Of a stretch of DNA of 64,000 nt, positions 51,575 to 61,383 are shown piece after piece. Position 1 is the first letter of the stretch, and each line of letters starts with the position of its first letter. The notes under the pieces were generated by a model. That model was given only the letters and a program-made list of their open reading frames with translations. It was not told the DNA's origin and searched no databases. The position numbers and the translations under genes were made by a program. Origin of the DNA: Vibrio nitrifigilis (lineage in GTDB: Bacteria > Pseudomonadota > Gammaproteobacteria > Enterobacterales > Vibrionaceae); NCBI RefSeq assembly GCF_015686695.1, contig NZ_JADPMR010000004.1, positions 1,550,001-1,614,000 of the forward strand, read 5' to 3'.

Positions 51575-53737
51575 ATGGCAAGGCTAGGTTATTCAATAAA
51601 AATAGACGGAGTGGAAGACGATACGTTAGTCGTTCGACGCTTTGAAGGGCACGAATCCCTGTCAGACAGTTTGTTCAAAGGTCAACCCTGTTACGGCTTT
51701 AAATATTTTATCGAATTAGCAACTCGGCAAACGGATCTCACCCCCGATCAAGTTGTTGATAAAATGGCAGAACTGACTCTATATCGTGATGATGAAGTCG
51801 TACAACGCGTCAATGGCGTGGTTCGCAACTTTACTCAGGGCGATATTGGACACAACTACACATTTTATTCATTAACATTAGTGCCTGCGCTTGAGCGTTT
51901 GTCACTGCGTCAAAACAGCCGCCTGTTTCAACTCAAAACAGTGCCTGAAATCATTTCTATTCTGCTGCAAGAAATGGGAGTGACTGATTACGCATTTAAC
52001 GTACAGCGTGAGTGTGCGCAGCGTGAGTTTTGTGTTCAGTATCGTGAAACAGATCTTGAATTAATCCACCGACTCGCAGCTGAAGAAGGCTTGGTGTATA
52101 GCTTTGTACATGAAGAGGGCAAACATACGTTGCTCTTCACTGATGGAACATCAAGCTTACCATCCATCACCAATGCCATTCCTTACAATGCGTTATCTGG
52201 CGGTACCAACGATACGCCTTATGTATCGCACTTTAACGCGCATACACAAAGTGATGTCAGCCGTACAGCGCTACAAGACTATAGTTTCAAAAAACCTAGC
52301 TATCAGTTCGCTCAAAGTGCTGAAGGTGCCAATATGGATTATCAGCTCACTGATAATTACGAACATTTTGATGCTCCTGGGCGCTTTAAAGATGATACAT
52401 CAGGCAAAGCATTTAATAGTATTCGCCTAGAATTCCTGCGTCGTAATGCAAAAACGTTTACCGGTAAAGGCAACCAACCATTAATGAGGGCGGGTTACCA
52501 ATTTACGCTGGAAGAACATCTTAATGATGAGATGAATAGTTCGTATTTGCTGGTGGCTGTTAGTCATCAAGGTGAGCAGCCTCAAGCACTTGAAGAAGAG
52601 TCTGGCAGTGGCGCGACGACTTACTCTAACCAATTTAAAGCAATCCCTTCAACCGTAAACTGGCAAGCAACACCACAGACGAAACCACAAGTTGATGGTC
52701 CTATGATTGCGCGTGTTGTTGGTCCTGAAGGTGAAGAAATTTTTTGTGATAAATATGGTCGCGTGAAAGTTCATTTCCCTTGGGATCGTTATTCTAATGC
52801 CGATGAACAAAGCTCGTGTTGGGTTAGGGTTTCTCAAGGCTGGGCAGGCCCTCAATACGGCACAATGGCGATTCCTCGCATCGGCCATGAAGTCATCGTG
52901 TCATTTTTAAATGGTGACCCTGATCAGCCAATTATTACTGGCCGTACCTATCATGCGACCAATACCCAACCCTATGTTTTGCCGGATAACAAAACTAAAA
53001 CCGTGTTGCGTACCGAGACCCACCAAGGGGAAGGCTATAACGAATTAAGCTTTGAAGACCAAGCTGATAGCGAAAAGATTTTTGTTCATGCGCAAAAAGA
53101 CTATGAAGCTTTGGTTGAAAATGATCACACCCAAGTGATTCATAACGATAAACATCTTACCGTTGACCGTCACAGTTACACCCAAGTCAAAAATAACCAA
53201 CACCTGACGGTGAAAGGTGAAAGCCGTAATAACATTACCAAAGATAAAACCATTGATGTGACAGGCTCGCTCCATCAAAAGGTGACAGATAAAACCATTA
53301 TCGACTCAGGTAGTGAAGTGCATCTAAAAGCTGGTAACAAGATTGTACTAGATGCTGGTGATGAACTTACCATCAGCGCATCAGGAAGTTTTATTAAATT
53401 AGACGCATCAGGCGTCACTGTCGTGGGGTCAGCCATTAATCTGAACTCCGGCGGTAGCGCGGGCGCAGGTTCAGGCTACGGCGGCTTAGTGGCTGCATTA
53501 CCAACCTCCTTAGAAGATGTAGAGGCATTGGCTGAAGTGGCTGCACAGAGTGTCGCAGCATCGTTGACTCCTGCCGATCCAGCTCTTTATGCGTTGGCTA
53601 ATCCTGCGCTAATTAGTGTTGAAGCGTTAGAACAAATTGCTATGGATAACACACCGTTGGCCAAAATGTGTCAAAGACAAGCTGATGGCACATGCTTAAG
53701 AACTGATTGTACTTGTATTGAAGGGGAGGATGCATGA
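51575..53737 (+). CDS. vgrG: Type VI secretion spike protein VgrG
   Basis: 720 residues. Trimeric spike at the tip of the Hcp tube. The gp27-like N-terminal half (GHESLSDSLFKGQPCYGFKYFIEL, TVPEIISILLQEMGV, YRETDLELIHRLAAEEGLVYSF) is followed by the gp5-like core (ARVVGPEGEEIFCDKYGRVKVHFPWDRY, CWVRVSQGWAGPQYGTMAIPRIGHEVIVSFLNGDPDQPIITGRTYHA) and the beta-helix repeats (LTVDRHSYTQVKNNQHLTVKG). No large enzymatic C-terminal extension; instead about 75 residues, ending in a four-cysteine tail CQRQADGTCLRTDCTC. Its stop overlaps the adaptor start (ATGA). Confidence 0.96.
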   Translation: MARLGYSIKIDGVEDDTLVVRRFEGHESLSDSLFKGQPCYGFKYFIELATRQTDLTPDQVVDKMAELTLYRDDEVVQRVNGVVRNFTQGDIGHNYTFYSLTLVPALERLSLRQNSRLFQLKTVPEIISILLQEMGVTDYAFNVQRECAQREFCVQYRETDLELIHRLAAEEGLVYSFVHEEGKHTLLFTDGTSSLPSITNAIPYNALSGGTNDTPYVSHFNAHTQSDVSRTALQDYSFKKPSYQFAQSAEGANMDYQLTDNYEHFDAPGRFKDDTSGKAFNSIRLEFLRRNAKTFTGKGNQPLMRAGYQFTLEEHLNDEMNSSYLLVAVSHQGEQPQALEEESGSGATTYSNQFKAIPSTVNWQATPQTKPQVDGPMIARVVGPEGEEIFCDKYGRVKVHFPWDRYSNADEQSSCWVRVSQGWAGPQYGTMAIPRIGHEVIVSFLNGDPDQPIITGRTYHATNTQPYVLPDNKTKTVLRTETHQGEGYNELSFEDQADSEKIFVHAQKDYEALVENDHTQVIHNDKHLTVDRHSYTQVKNNQHLTVKGESRNNITKDKTIDVTGSLHQKVTDKTIIDSGSEVHLKAGNKIVLDAGDELTISASGSFIKLDASGVTVVGSAINLNSGGSAGAGSGYGGLVAALPTSLEDVEALAEVAAQSVAASLTPADPALYALANPALISVEALEQIAMDNTPLAKMCQRQADGTCLRTDCTCIEGEDA

Positions 53738-54285
53738 GCCTATTCAGTAGTGTGAAAGCCCCACAAGGTCAGCAGTGGATGGTCGTTGATAAAATTCGAG
53801 TCCCAGATATTGAAGAATTGGCTTACCGATATTTACCGGACTTAGAATTAACGCAATTATTTCTTGGCACACCTTATGAACATCTAAATGAAATAGGCCC
53901 TGTTGCATTTAAGTACACCGCAGTGAAAGAGTTTGAAATGTTGTTGAGTAAGGAAAATGACATTAGAACCAGCAGCGTATTATTTTCTGTGGCAGAAGAA
54001 AAAGATCAAGAAATGCTCATCCAGCATTTACAGGCATTACATTATGTAATTGTAGATGACAGCCCTATGTTTTTTCGATTCTATTCAGTTCCTACTTGGG
54101 ATGGTTTAACTATAGATCAACTAACTGAAAATGATATCAATACTGTATTAGGACCATTTGATTCATTAAGTTGGATCGGGGAAGGTTTAATCGTTAATAC
54201 AATAAAAAGAAAACTAAATAATAAAAATAAAGAAATGAAATTTCCGTATAAGTTAACGTCAGAAATATTTAAAATGTTGGTATAA
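53734..54285 (+). CDS. DUF4123-type T6SS adaptor protein
   Basis: 183 residues. The FRFYSVPTWDGLTI stretch (about residues 110-123), preceded by a globular half with YLPDLELTQLFLGTPYEHLNEIGPVAFK, matches the DUF4123 adaptor family (VasW/Tap type), chaperones that load an effector onto its VgrG. Position supports this: four-base overlap with vgrG and three bases before the effector gene. A good ribosome site (GGGGAGG) lies at the end of vgrG. Base composition changes to AT-rich inside its C-terminal part, where the effector-specific region begins. Confidence 0.85.
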   Translation: MSLFSSVKAPQGQQWMVVDKIRVPDIEELAYRYLPDLELTQLFLGTPYEHLNEIGPVAFKYTAVKEFEMLLSKENDIRTSSVLFSVAEEKDQEMLIQHLQALHYVIVDDSPMFFRFYSVPTWDGLTIDQLTENDINTVLGPFDSLSWIGEGLIVNTIKRKLNNKNKEMKFPYKLTSEIFKMLV

Positions 54286-54288
54286 ATC

Positions 54289-57200
54289 ATGGCTAAAGAT
54301 TACAAAAAATACACTATTAAAAAAGGTGATTGTTTATCTCTATTAGCAGAGAAATTCAATACTACAGTAGAAGAATTGCAAACTCTAAATTCTGAGCAAA
54401 TAAAAGATATTGATTTAATTTATGCTGGAAACGAAATAGATACGCCTATTAAAAGTGATATAAAAATAGATCTTACAAAATCACCAGAAAAAAATGCGTC
54501 TAATAACGACTTATGCTCAGGAGGGGAGTATGTCGACATATTGTATGTGCCAGCAGACCCAACGAATGGGGAAAAACGTTATTATGCAATAACAGAAGAA
54601 GCACAGAAAGCAATAAAAAAAGAACAGGAAATTTTAAGTGGTGCTTTAGATGTAAACGACAAAGAAAAAACAATAAAGAATCTAAATGATCTTGGCGTAT
54701 TTTCAAGTTTTTATACATCACCACATGGTATGTTTTTAGATCAAAAAGATCGAGAAAGATATGATTTTTTAGTTATCACTTTGAAAACATTGCAAACCGG
54801 TGCATACAAAGGTAAGGATGGTTTTTTAAAAAATTTAGCTGAACAAGAACTTAGTAATGACCAATATGAATATTTATATGATAAAAAATTGAAAAATTAT
54901 GAAATTCAAATTGAGATGACAAAACCTAAGTATTGGTCTGTTGGCGGTGATAAAAGGGCGATTGATTACATAGAAAAAATAGCAATAAACGAAGAAAATG
55001 AAAAAAAAGCTATAAAAAAAATAAAGTTAGATATAGAAAAAGATTTAGAAAAAAAAATAAATTCCTTAGAAAAAAAAGCTAAAAGCAAAGCAACTATAAC
55101 TAAATCAGATGATGGAAGTTCATATGTTTATGATGAGGTAAGAAAATATTATACAAGTAAGACAGAAAAAGAATTGGAAGAAAATATTTCTTTTGTACAA
55201 AAGAAGTTAAATATTTATAATGACAGCATATTAGCTTTAAATTCTCATGAGACTGCAGATACTTATATAAGAGAATTTCATGATGTTTTAGAAGTTAACT
55301 ATCCACCAGACTGGAGAAGAAGGAAATACATAAAAGCATTAAAATCTATAAATAGATATGGTTATGTTATTAAGGAACAATGTCTTTCTTATAGTGAGTT
55401 AGAAGGGGATAATGAAGACGAAAGAGGCCCTAAACAATTCAAAAAAAATTTTTCTGACTGGAGAGAGCATGCTAGTTCAGGAAAAGGTTTACCTATAGAA
55501 ATAGATAAAGCTGAAGATCTTATAGATAAATTGTACAAGGATATAAATTTAGATTTTAGCTCTATAGGTAAGAGGGATATTAACGGTAAAATAAACATAA
55601 CAGATGAGAAAGCTATTAAAAAAATGCTGAAAGAAACGGGGGCAGAAAATTGGGCTTATTTCCCCTGTTTAGCATTAATTAGTATTATAGATGCTACGCT
55701 TATCAAGTGGAATTCAGATATAAATAAATTGCTTGGAGTTAATAGTAATTTTTCTGATTCATCAAAAAGTAACTATGAAGGAAAAAAATATTCCTATAAA
55801 GCATTTCCTTTGCCCAAGATATTTTCAGGAATACTCTGGATTAAAAAATTAGCAAAAGCTCGTATAGACAGTATCAAAAAGATAGCAGAATCCAGAGCAA
55901 ATCTAAGCCAAAACTTGAGTTATATAGATGAGGATACTGTAAAATTTGTAAAATCCTTTAAGGTTATTTGGGAGGATGAAAAATATAATGCCAAGAAAAA
56001 GCAGAAAAAGGTTATTAGAACCGATGATGATTGTATTCGAGTTATCGAATGTGTCTTAATATCTGAAGGGAATTTAGGGTGGGTAAGAGGCCCTGCCTGG
56101 TATTTACCAAAAGAGAAATGTGAGCGTTTAGATGCTAAAGGACACCTGCTGGACATTACAAAAAAAGTTGCAATGGTGAGTGCACAAAAAGTGGGGACTG
56201 CAATTACGGGAAAGCAAACCTGTAAGAGCTTAGAAGAAGCGATGACCGCAATAAGCGGAGGCTTCAAAAAATCTACAATAGATGGGATCAAGAGTAAAAT
56301 ACTTGGCGGAAAATTATTACTTGATCTTACAAGTATTTCCAAAAAAGCCGATTTAGAAGACGCTACATTTTGGAGTGATAGCTACCATTGGGAAGATGGG
56401 CTTGGTCCGAACAATACTCAGCCTCAATATGTAGTAGATGCAGCTGTACAATTAGTGCGTTTTACCGCAAGTGCACAGGCTAATATTAATGCGCCATTGA
56501 GCGAATACAGTGGGTTAAAGGCAAATACTGATGCTAAATTTACTGGGCAATATAATATGTCGTTTGAACTGTTTAAAGGACAGTTAAGGTATGAAGCTTG
56601 GTATCCACTATCAGAAAATTCTGATAATAAAGTTAAAAAAACGGGGCAACAAGTTTACTTCTATTATGATAACAATACTGAAAAGCTTCAGGATTATTTA
56701 TTAGGGGGATTCTTTTTCCACCTGACTGCCACAGTATATGCTTCAGCTGCTGCAAGTATTTGTGTATCTAGTAACGTTCAGTTTGGTTTAAGCACTCAAG
56801 AGGATGGGAAAATAGGAGTTAGGGGGAGTGAATACTCCTTAGTAGAAGATTATGATAAAACATACCTTCCTGCGAATTCTGATAGCGACAGTGATAATGT
56901 AAGTGAGGAAAATAGTAATAGCACTTACCGTAGAGAGACATATTCAACAAGTGAAGCGACAAATCGCGCTTTAGCGAGAACGAGCAAATATGCGGCGGAT
57001 GCAAACGTAAAAATGGATATGTTTGCTGGTGTTGAAGCTGGTGGAATTATTGATGGTGAGATTTATTGGCTTCCACCTAAAGAAAAGCACGATGGTTACG
57101 AATTTCAAGATGACATAATGCGACTTGGTAAATTATCACTTCAAGCTTCCGTTAGTTATGGTGTCGGTTTAGCTGGAGAGTTCCGTATTACCATACATAA

Positions 57201-58266
57201 CGGTGCTATATATTGGATAGTAGCAGCGAGGCTTGTAACTGGACCTGGGGCATCAGGTAAAGTAGCAATTGAAGTGGATTATTTAAATATTGATAAGCTG
57301 TTTAAGCATATATTAAATATTTATTATCAGAACGGTTTTGATCATATTGTTGGCGTGGGGGGGGATAATGATGATTATCAAAAAATCTATGATGAAAATA
57401 ACTTACCTGCCGATTATAAAGTCATGAATTACATTATCACTTGGGGGTTGTTTTTAGGGTTAAACGTTGGTGAAGTATTATTATTACCAGCTAAAATGTG
57501 GGAAAGCTATAGTTATAAAAATTTAAAAGATGACTATGGCCATATTTTAGCAAAAAATATCATAGCGAAAGAAAACCAGAAAAGCACTCAGGAATGGGTT
57601 AGCCAATTACCACCTGAAGTATTAGCAAAATTACTCGGATGCTTATCTGATATTGATGATCTTAGCTCTTTGACTGTTGATAATGCTAAAATATTAGTAG
57701 AGAAACTTGACGCATTAGTTAAAGTATTCGGTTGGATTAAGGAAAAGTCTGGTTCAAATGTGGAAAATACTTATAATCAGTATGAGATTACAATGAGCTT
57801 AATTGGTGGTGAAGGTAAATTAAGTAATGTAACTTATATCAGATGGTTTAATATTTATAAGGGTTGGGTAATTATATCAAAATTGATTTTATTAATAAGA
57901 TACCAAAGAGAATTAATAGATAATATTTTAAAAAATAATAAAAGTATTAGCGATGATACATATGATAATTTAATAAAAATTCGATCTATAATTGGTTCGA
58001 TTACAATTATTGAACAAATGAAATCACTAAATGACACGTTCGAGCTTCTATCTAAGAATATAAAATTGTTTATAAATAGTGATGATAAAAGTTTTATTTC
58101 ATTTTTTATTAAAGAATATAATATAGATTATCTTATAAATTATAACGGTGTAATTGTTATTAAAGAAAATGTATCAGGTAACAAAGAATATACCGAAACT
58201 AAAAAAACATTATATTCTAAAGTTAATAAATCTGATTGGGTTAATAAAAGGTGGGTTATAAAATGA
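54289..58266 (+). CDS. Putative LysM-headed T6SS effector, toxin activity unknown
   Basis: 1325 residues, markedly AT-rich compared with hcp and vgrG. Residues 6-52 are a LysM domain (YTIKKGDCLSLLAEKFNTTVEELQTLN). Residues about 220-320 are lysine/glutamate-rich and probably coiled coil. Hydrophobic or glycine/alanine-rich parts lie at about 801-832 (LLGGFFFHLTATVYASAAAS), 955-990 (GVGLAGEFRITIHNGAIYWIV, GPGASGKV) and 1044-1071 (NYIITWGLFLGLNVGEVLLLP). No catalytic motif of a known nuclease, lipase or amidase was recognised. Position after vgrG and a DUF4123 adaptor and before a lipoprotein gene makes it the cargo effector. A membrane-acting toxin is a reasonable but unproven guess. V. cholerae carries VasX at the matching place, which this does not resemble. 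Confidence 0.75.
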   Translation: MAKDYKKYTIKKGDCLSLLAEKFNTTVEELQTLNSEQIKDIDLIYAGNEIDTPIKSDIKIDLTKSPEKNASNNDLCSGGEYVDILYVPADPTNGEKRYYAITEEAQKAIKKEQEILSGALDVNDKEKTIKNLNDLGVFSSFYTSPHGMFLDQKDRERYDFLVITLKTLQTGAYKGKDGFLKNLAEQELSNDQYEYLYDKKLKNYEIQIEMTKPKYWSVGGDKRAIDYIEKIAINEENEKKAIKKIKLDIEKDLEKKINSLEKKAKSKATITKSDDGSSYVYDEVRKYYTSKTEKELEENISFVQKKLNIYNDSILALNSHETADTYIREFHDVLEVNYPPDWRRRKYIKALKSINRYGYVIKEQCLSYSELEGDNEDERGPKQFKKNFSDWREHASSGKGLPIEIDKAEDLIDKLYKDINLDFSSIGKRDINGKINITDEKAIKKMLKETGAENWAYFPCLALISIIDATLIKWNSDINKLLGVNSNFSDSSKSNYEGKKYSYKAFPLPKIFSGILWIKKLAKARIDSIKKIAESRANLSQNLSYIDEDTVKFVKSFKVIWEDEKYNAKKKQKKVIRTDDDCIRVIECVLISEGNLGWVRGPAWYLPKEKCERLDAKGHLLDITKKVAMVSAQKVGTAITGKQTCKSLEEAMTAISGGFKKSTIDGIKSKILGGKLLLDLTSISKKADLEDATFWSDSYHWEDGLGPNNTQPQYVVDAAVQLVRFTASAQANINAPLSEYSGLKANTDAKFTGQYNMSFELFKGQLRYEAWYPLSENSDNKVKKTGQQVYFYYDNNTEKLQDYLLGGFFFHLTATVYASAAASICVSSNVQFGLSTQEDGKIGVRGSEYSLVEDYDKTYLPANSDSDSDNVSEENSNSTYRRETYSTSEATNRALARTSKYAADANVKMDMFAGVEAGGIIDGEIYWLPPKEKHDGYEFQDDIMRLGKLSLQASVSYGVGLAGEFRITIHNGAIYWIVAARLVTGPGASGKVAIEVDYLNIDKLFKHILNIYYQNGFDHIVGVGGDNDDYQKIYDENNLPADYKVMNYIITWGLFLGLNVGEVLLLPAKMWESYSYKNLKDDYGHILAKNIIAKENQKSTQEWVSQLPPEVLAKLLGCLSDIDDLSSLTVDNAKILVEKLDALVKVFGWIKEKSGSNVENTYNQYEITMSLIGGEGKLSNVTYIRWFNIYKGWVIISKLILLIRYQRELIDNILKNNKSISDDTYDNLIKIRSIIGSITIIEQMKSLNDTFELLSKNIKLFINSDDKSFISFFIKEYNIDYLINYNGVIVIKENVSGNKEYTETKKTLYSKVNKSDWVNKRWVIK

Positions 58267-59354
58267 AAATATTTAAATGTATGTTTTTATTTTTTGTTAT
58301 GTTAATAACAGCATGTGATGATAACAATCCAAAGACTGTTAGTTTTGATATAAATAAAGAAATAATTTCATTTATCCATGAAGATTTAAATAATAGTGAA
58401 ATTGACGATTACTATATAACAAGTACGTATAAACCCAGAGATAAGCTGTATAAGCCTGTATTATATATACAAAGAGAACGATGGGATTTGGCTATTCCTT
58501 TATTAAAGGAGTTGGTTCAAGAAAATAATGCAGATGCTATGTATTGGTTAGCATCTATCTCGGGAGGTAGTGTTTTATCCGGGAAGAAAATGGCAATGCT
58601 CTTTGAAAGATCAGCAAATCTCGGTAACCCCTATGCTGCATTGAGGTTGGATTCTGGTGCTAAGGATTGTGATTCCTATTTGCGAGGATACTGTAGTAAA
58701 AAATGGGGGAAAAAAGCTAGAAAAATATTAGAATCTAGAGCTAAAAAAGGTGATATAAAATCAGAATATCAACTTGCTATTATAAATGGTGTAAACTATC
58801 GGGATACATTAAAATTAGCATTGAAAAATGCTAAAAATAATTATTATTACCCTTTGTATAAATATATAGAATATAGTCGTTATTTAAGTGTTGATACAAG
58901 GAAAGAATTATATAATTTAATGATTGATAAAAACTTTACTCCAGTTGGACAACTGATGAACTTGAATTTTTCAATGGATAATTTATCTTATGAATTTTAT
59001 TCTAAAGCTTTTATAAAACTTAAGTTTAATAGTGATTTCTGGTATTCAAATTATAATATAAATAGCAAGTTGTTCGATAAATATAAAAAAAGAATTTATG
59101 CTTTAAATGTTGTCAAAGGTACTTTTATTATTGATTTGATTAAGAGTTCTGATTCAGAAGGAAATATTAACCCAGATAGTGTTAAATATAAAGAAATAGT
59201 AAAATCTTTTAATAGTGATCTTGACGAGTTAGGTTTAGATACAATAAAACAACAAGAGATTAAAGATATAAAATCGGAATCAATTAAAATTTCAAATAAT
59301 TTTAAACCCTTAATATATATAGATGAGTTTAATTATGATCCGAATGTAATCTAA
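58263..59354 (+). CDS. Sel1-like-repeat lipoprotein, candidate immunity protein of the T6SS effector
   Basis: 363 residues from the ATG at 58263, which overlaps the effector stop by four bases (ATGA) and has AAGGTGGG upstream. The signal MKIFKCMFLFFVMLITAC is a lipobox with the acylated cysteine at residue 18, followed by Asp at +2, a residue that in E. coli retains lipoproteins in the inner membrane facing the periplasm. Residues about 65-130 contain Sel1-like helical repeats (NADAMYWLASISGG, MLFERSANLGNPYAALRL). Very AT-rich like the effector gene. Tight coupling and exported location suggest it neutralises the effector in the periplasm or at the membrane. A tandem duplication covers its stop. 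Confidence 0.7.
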   Translation: MKIFKCMFLFFVMLITACDDNNPKTVSFDINKEIISFIHEDLNNSEIDDYYITSTYKPRDKLYKPVLYIQRERWDLAIPLLKELVQENNADAMYWLASISGGSVLSGKKMAMLFERSANLGNPYAALRLDSGAKDCDSYLRGYCSKKWGKKARKILESRAKKGDIKSEYQLAIINGVNYRDTLKLALKNAKNNYYYPLYKYIEYSRYLSVDTRKELYNLMIDKNFTPVGQLMNLNFSMDNLSYEFYSKAFIKLKFNSDFWYSNYNINSKLFDKYKKRIYALNVVKGTFIIDLIKSSDSEGNINPDSVKYKEIVKSFNSDLDELGLDTIKQQEIKDIKSESIKISNNFKPLIYIDEFNYDPNVI

Positions 59355-59374
59355 CTTCCGAATGTAATCTAACT
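59339..59374. repeat. 18-bp perfect tandem duplication over the immunity-gene stop
   Basis: TCCGAATGTAATCTAACT occurs twice back to back (59339-59356, 59357-59374), the first copy containing the last codons and the TAA. A 16-base perfect palindrome TACTAGTTAACTAGTA follows at 59377-59392. It marks the edge of the AT-rich effector module. Confidence 0.85.
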
Positions 59375-59530
59375 ACTACTAGTTAACTAGTAAAAGGTAG
59401 TGGGACAAACACCTTTAAAGATTGTGTCGCAAACTTTAGGGTAAAAGTTCCACTGTCCTTTTAACAAACAGATGAGAGATTATTATCAATGGATTCATTA
59501 CCGCTTTGATCTCGAGACAATTTAGACTTC

Positions 59531-59569
59531 ACCCCAATAATTGGATGTGCCAATTATTGGGGTTTTTTA
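59531..59569 (+). terminator. Intrinsic terminator of the T6SS cluster
   Basis: CCCCAATAATTGG / CCAATTATTGGGG, a perfect 13-base stem with a four-base loop and a run of Ts on the plus strand, about 175 bases after the immunity gene. Confidence 0.9.
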
Positions 59570-59614
59570 TGTCTACAGGCATAAAAAGGAATGGTCGCAC
59601 TGAAAAACAAAGCC

Positions 59615-61132
59615 CTAGTTAGATGTGACTTGATGGAAAGGTCTTGTATGTTCAGCGCGTAATACAATTTCGTTGTTATCTTGCCATTGTTTCCTTTCCT
59701 CGCTGGTTGCTTTCGGTACGAATTTTCCTAATGCGGCATAAGCAAAACCGAGCAGCGGGGATAACCAACAAGAGATGCTACATACAATATAAAGTAGGTT
59801 CTCAGTGTGTCCTGCCGCTATCCCTAACCCTAGAGCATGTATAACAAACGCTCCCCCTGCATTCCAAGGAATTAAGGGAGAAAGCAAGGTTCCCCCTTCT
59901 TCAATCGACCGTGATAAACACAAAGTAGAGTAACCCATTCCTCGATACGCTTGGCTATACATTCGTCCTGGTAATGCAATCGAAAGGTAAGGATCGCCAG
60001 CAATGATATTGGTGCCTAATGCGGTGCACGTTGATGCTACTTGCAAGCCAAAGATCGAACGAACTTTCGTTAAAATAGATAAAATAATCGTTTCCAAACA
60101 GCGGGTTTGCTCTAATACACCACCAAAAGCTAAAGTGATAAGAATAAGGGTTAAAATCCACGTCATCGATTGGATGCCACCACGATTAAGTAAGGCATCA
60201 GTACTGGCTTGTCCAGAATTGATACTGAATCCACTTTGCAAATAACTCATCACATCATGGAAGCTCGCTCCTTGAACGACCATTGCAATCAGCATACTGA
60301 CTAAAACAGAAAGCATCAGTGTTGGGATCGCTGGCATTTTCTTTAAAGCGAGAACAAGCACAATCAAGACTGGAGAAAGTACGATAGGGTTAAAGCTAAA
60401 ATGGCTGGCGAGTGTCGTGCTTAACGCATGTATTTTGATTAAATCAACATGTTGCCCATCAATGAGGTGAAAACCGACAAAAAGATACACACAGAATGCG
60501 ATAACCATTGCGGGAACAGTCGTTGGTAACATGTTCTTAATATGGGCGAAGAGTGACGTTCCGGTAACGGCTGGTGCCAGATTGGTGGTATCAGAAAGTG
60601 GCGACATCTTGTCGCCAAAAAATGCACCAGAAACAATAGCCCCTGCAGTCCAATACATCGGAATACCAAATCCATTACCTACTTCCATTAGTGCTAACCC
60701 GACAGTGGCTGCTGTTGTCCATGATGTTCCAAGAGAGACTGAGATAACCGAGCATAGAACCATAGCCGCCGCTAAAAATATCTGTGGTGTCAGTACATCA
60801 AAGCCATAATATATGAGCATCGGAACCGTTCCACTGGCGATCCAGGTTCCAATAATCATGCCGATAATCATGATGATCAGTACAACAGGTATGGCAACTT
60901 TAATCACATGGAATAGACCGTGTTCCAGTTGTTGCCAACGATAGCCTCTAAACCAAGCAAGCACACAGGTAAATACTAAACCAATCGCTATGGGCGTATG
61001 AGGAGTAAAATCATCGAAATAAAAGAGTTGAACTCCCAAAAGTCCTAAAGTAAATAAAATCGGCAATAGGGCAATAAATAAACTGGGCCGAGCGATGTTA
61101 TTGTTTGATATATCTTCTGTTTTAGTAGACAT
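59615..61132 (-). CDS. nhaC: Na+/H+ antiporter, NhaC family
   Basis: 505 residues from the ATG at 61132, five bases after GGAGG; the reading from 61147 starts before the ribosome site. About 12 membrane segments. NhaC-type motifs: IIGTWIASGTVPMLIYYG, SLGTSWTTAATVGLALMEVG, SGAFFGDKMSPLSDTTNLAPAVTGTSLFAHIKNM, and LSRSIEEGGTLLSPLIPWNAGGAFV. Exports Na+ in exchange for protons; some relatives exchange other ion or amino-acid pairs. Divergent from the TRAP transporter operon, which is Na+-driven, so the two may be functionally related through the sodium gradient. Confidence 0.88.
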   Translation of the reverse strand: MSTKTEDISNNNIARPSLFIALLPILFTLGLLGVQLFYFDDFTPHTPIAIGLVFTCVLAWFRGYRWQQLEHGLFHVIKVAIPVVLIIMIIGMIIGTWIASGTVPMLIYYGFDVLTPQIFLAAAMVLCSVISVSLGTSWTTAATVGLALMEVGNGFGIPMYWTAGAIVSGAFFGDKMSPLSDTTNLAPAVTGTSLFAHIKNMLPTTVPAMVIAFCVYLFVGFHLIDGQHVDLIKIHALSTTLASHFSFNPIVLSPVLIVLVLALKKMPAIPTLMLSVLVSMLIAMVVQGASFHDVMSYLQSGFSINSGQASTDALLNRGGIQSMTWILTLILITLAFGGVLEQTRCLETIILSILTKVRSIFGLQVASTCTALGTNIIAGDPYLSIALPGRMYSQAYRGMGYSTLCLSRSIEEGGTLLSPLIPWNAGGAFVIHALGLGIAAGHTENLLYIVCSISCWLSPLLGFAYAALGKFVPKATSEERKQWQDNNEIVLRAEHTRPFHQVTSN

Positions 61133-61383
61133 AATGCCTCCTTGCAATATATTGTGAACTACTAATGATATAATGTATTAATATTTAATTTTCCTATTTA
61201 AAATAGAGAAGGTGAATGATAATTGACGTGAAGATAGATATTAATAACTATTCTAGTCATTACATTAAATTAATCAGTTTCATTTGCGTCGTTATATATT
61301 AAAAGTATGTCGTTATTAGGCAGTTCTTCTCGTCTATTCCTTTTATATGATTGTTGAGAAATACATATAAAAGGAAAACACGG
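61133..61383. other. Divergent intergenic region nhaC / TRAP transporter
   Basis: About 250 AT-rich bases without ORFs. It must hold both promoters; no regulator site was recognised. Confidence 0.3.

Noticed and set aside
53734..59354. VasX/TsiV2 identity for the effector and immunity genes
   Set aside because: Position is equivalent to the V. cholerae genes, but the LysM start, length and sequence do not look like VasX, and the lipoprotein does not look like TsiV2.
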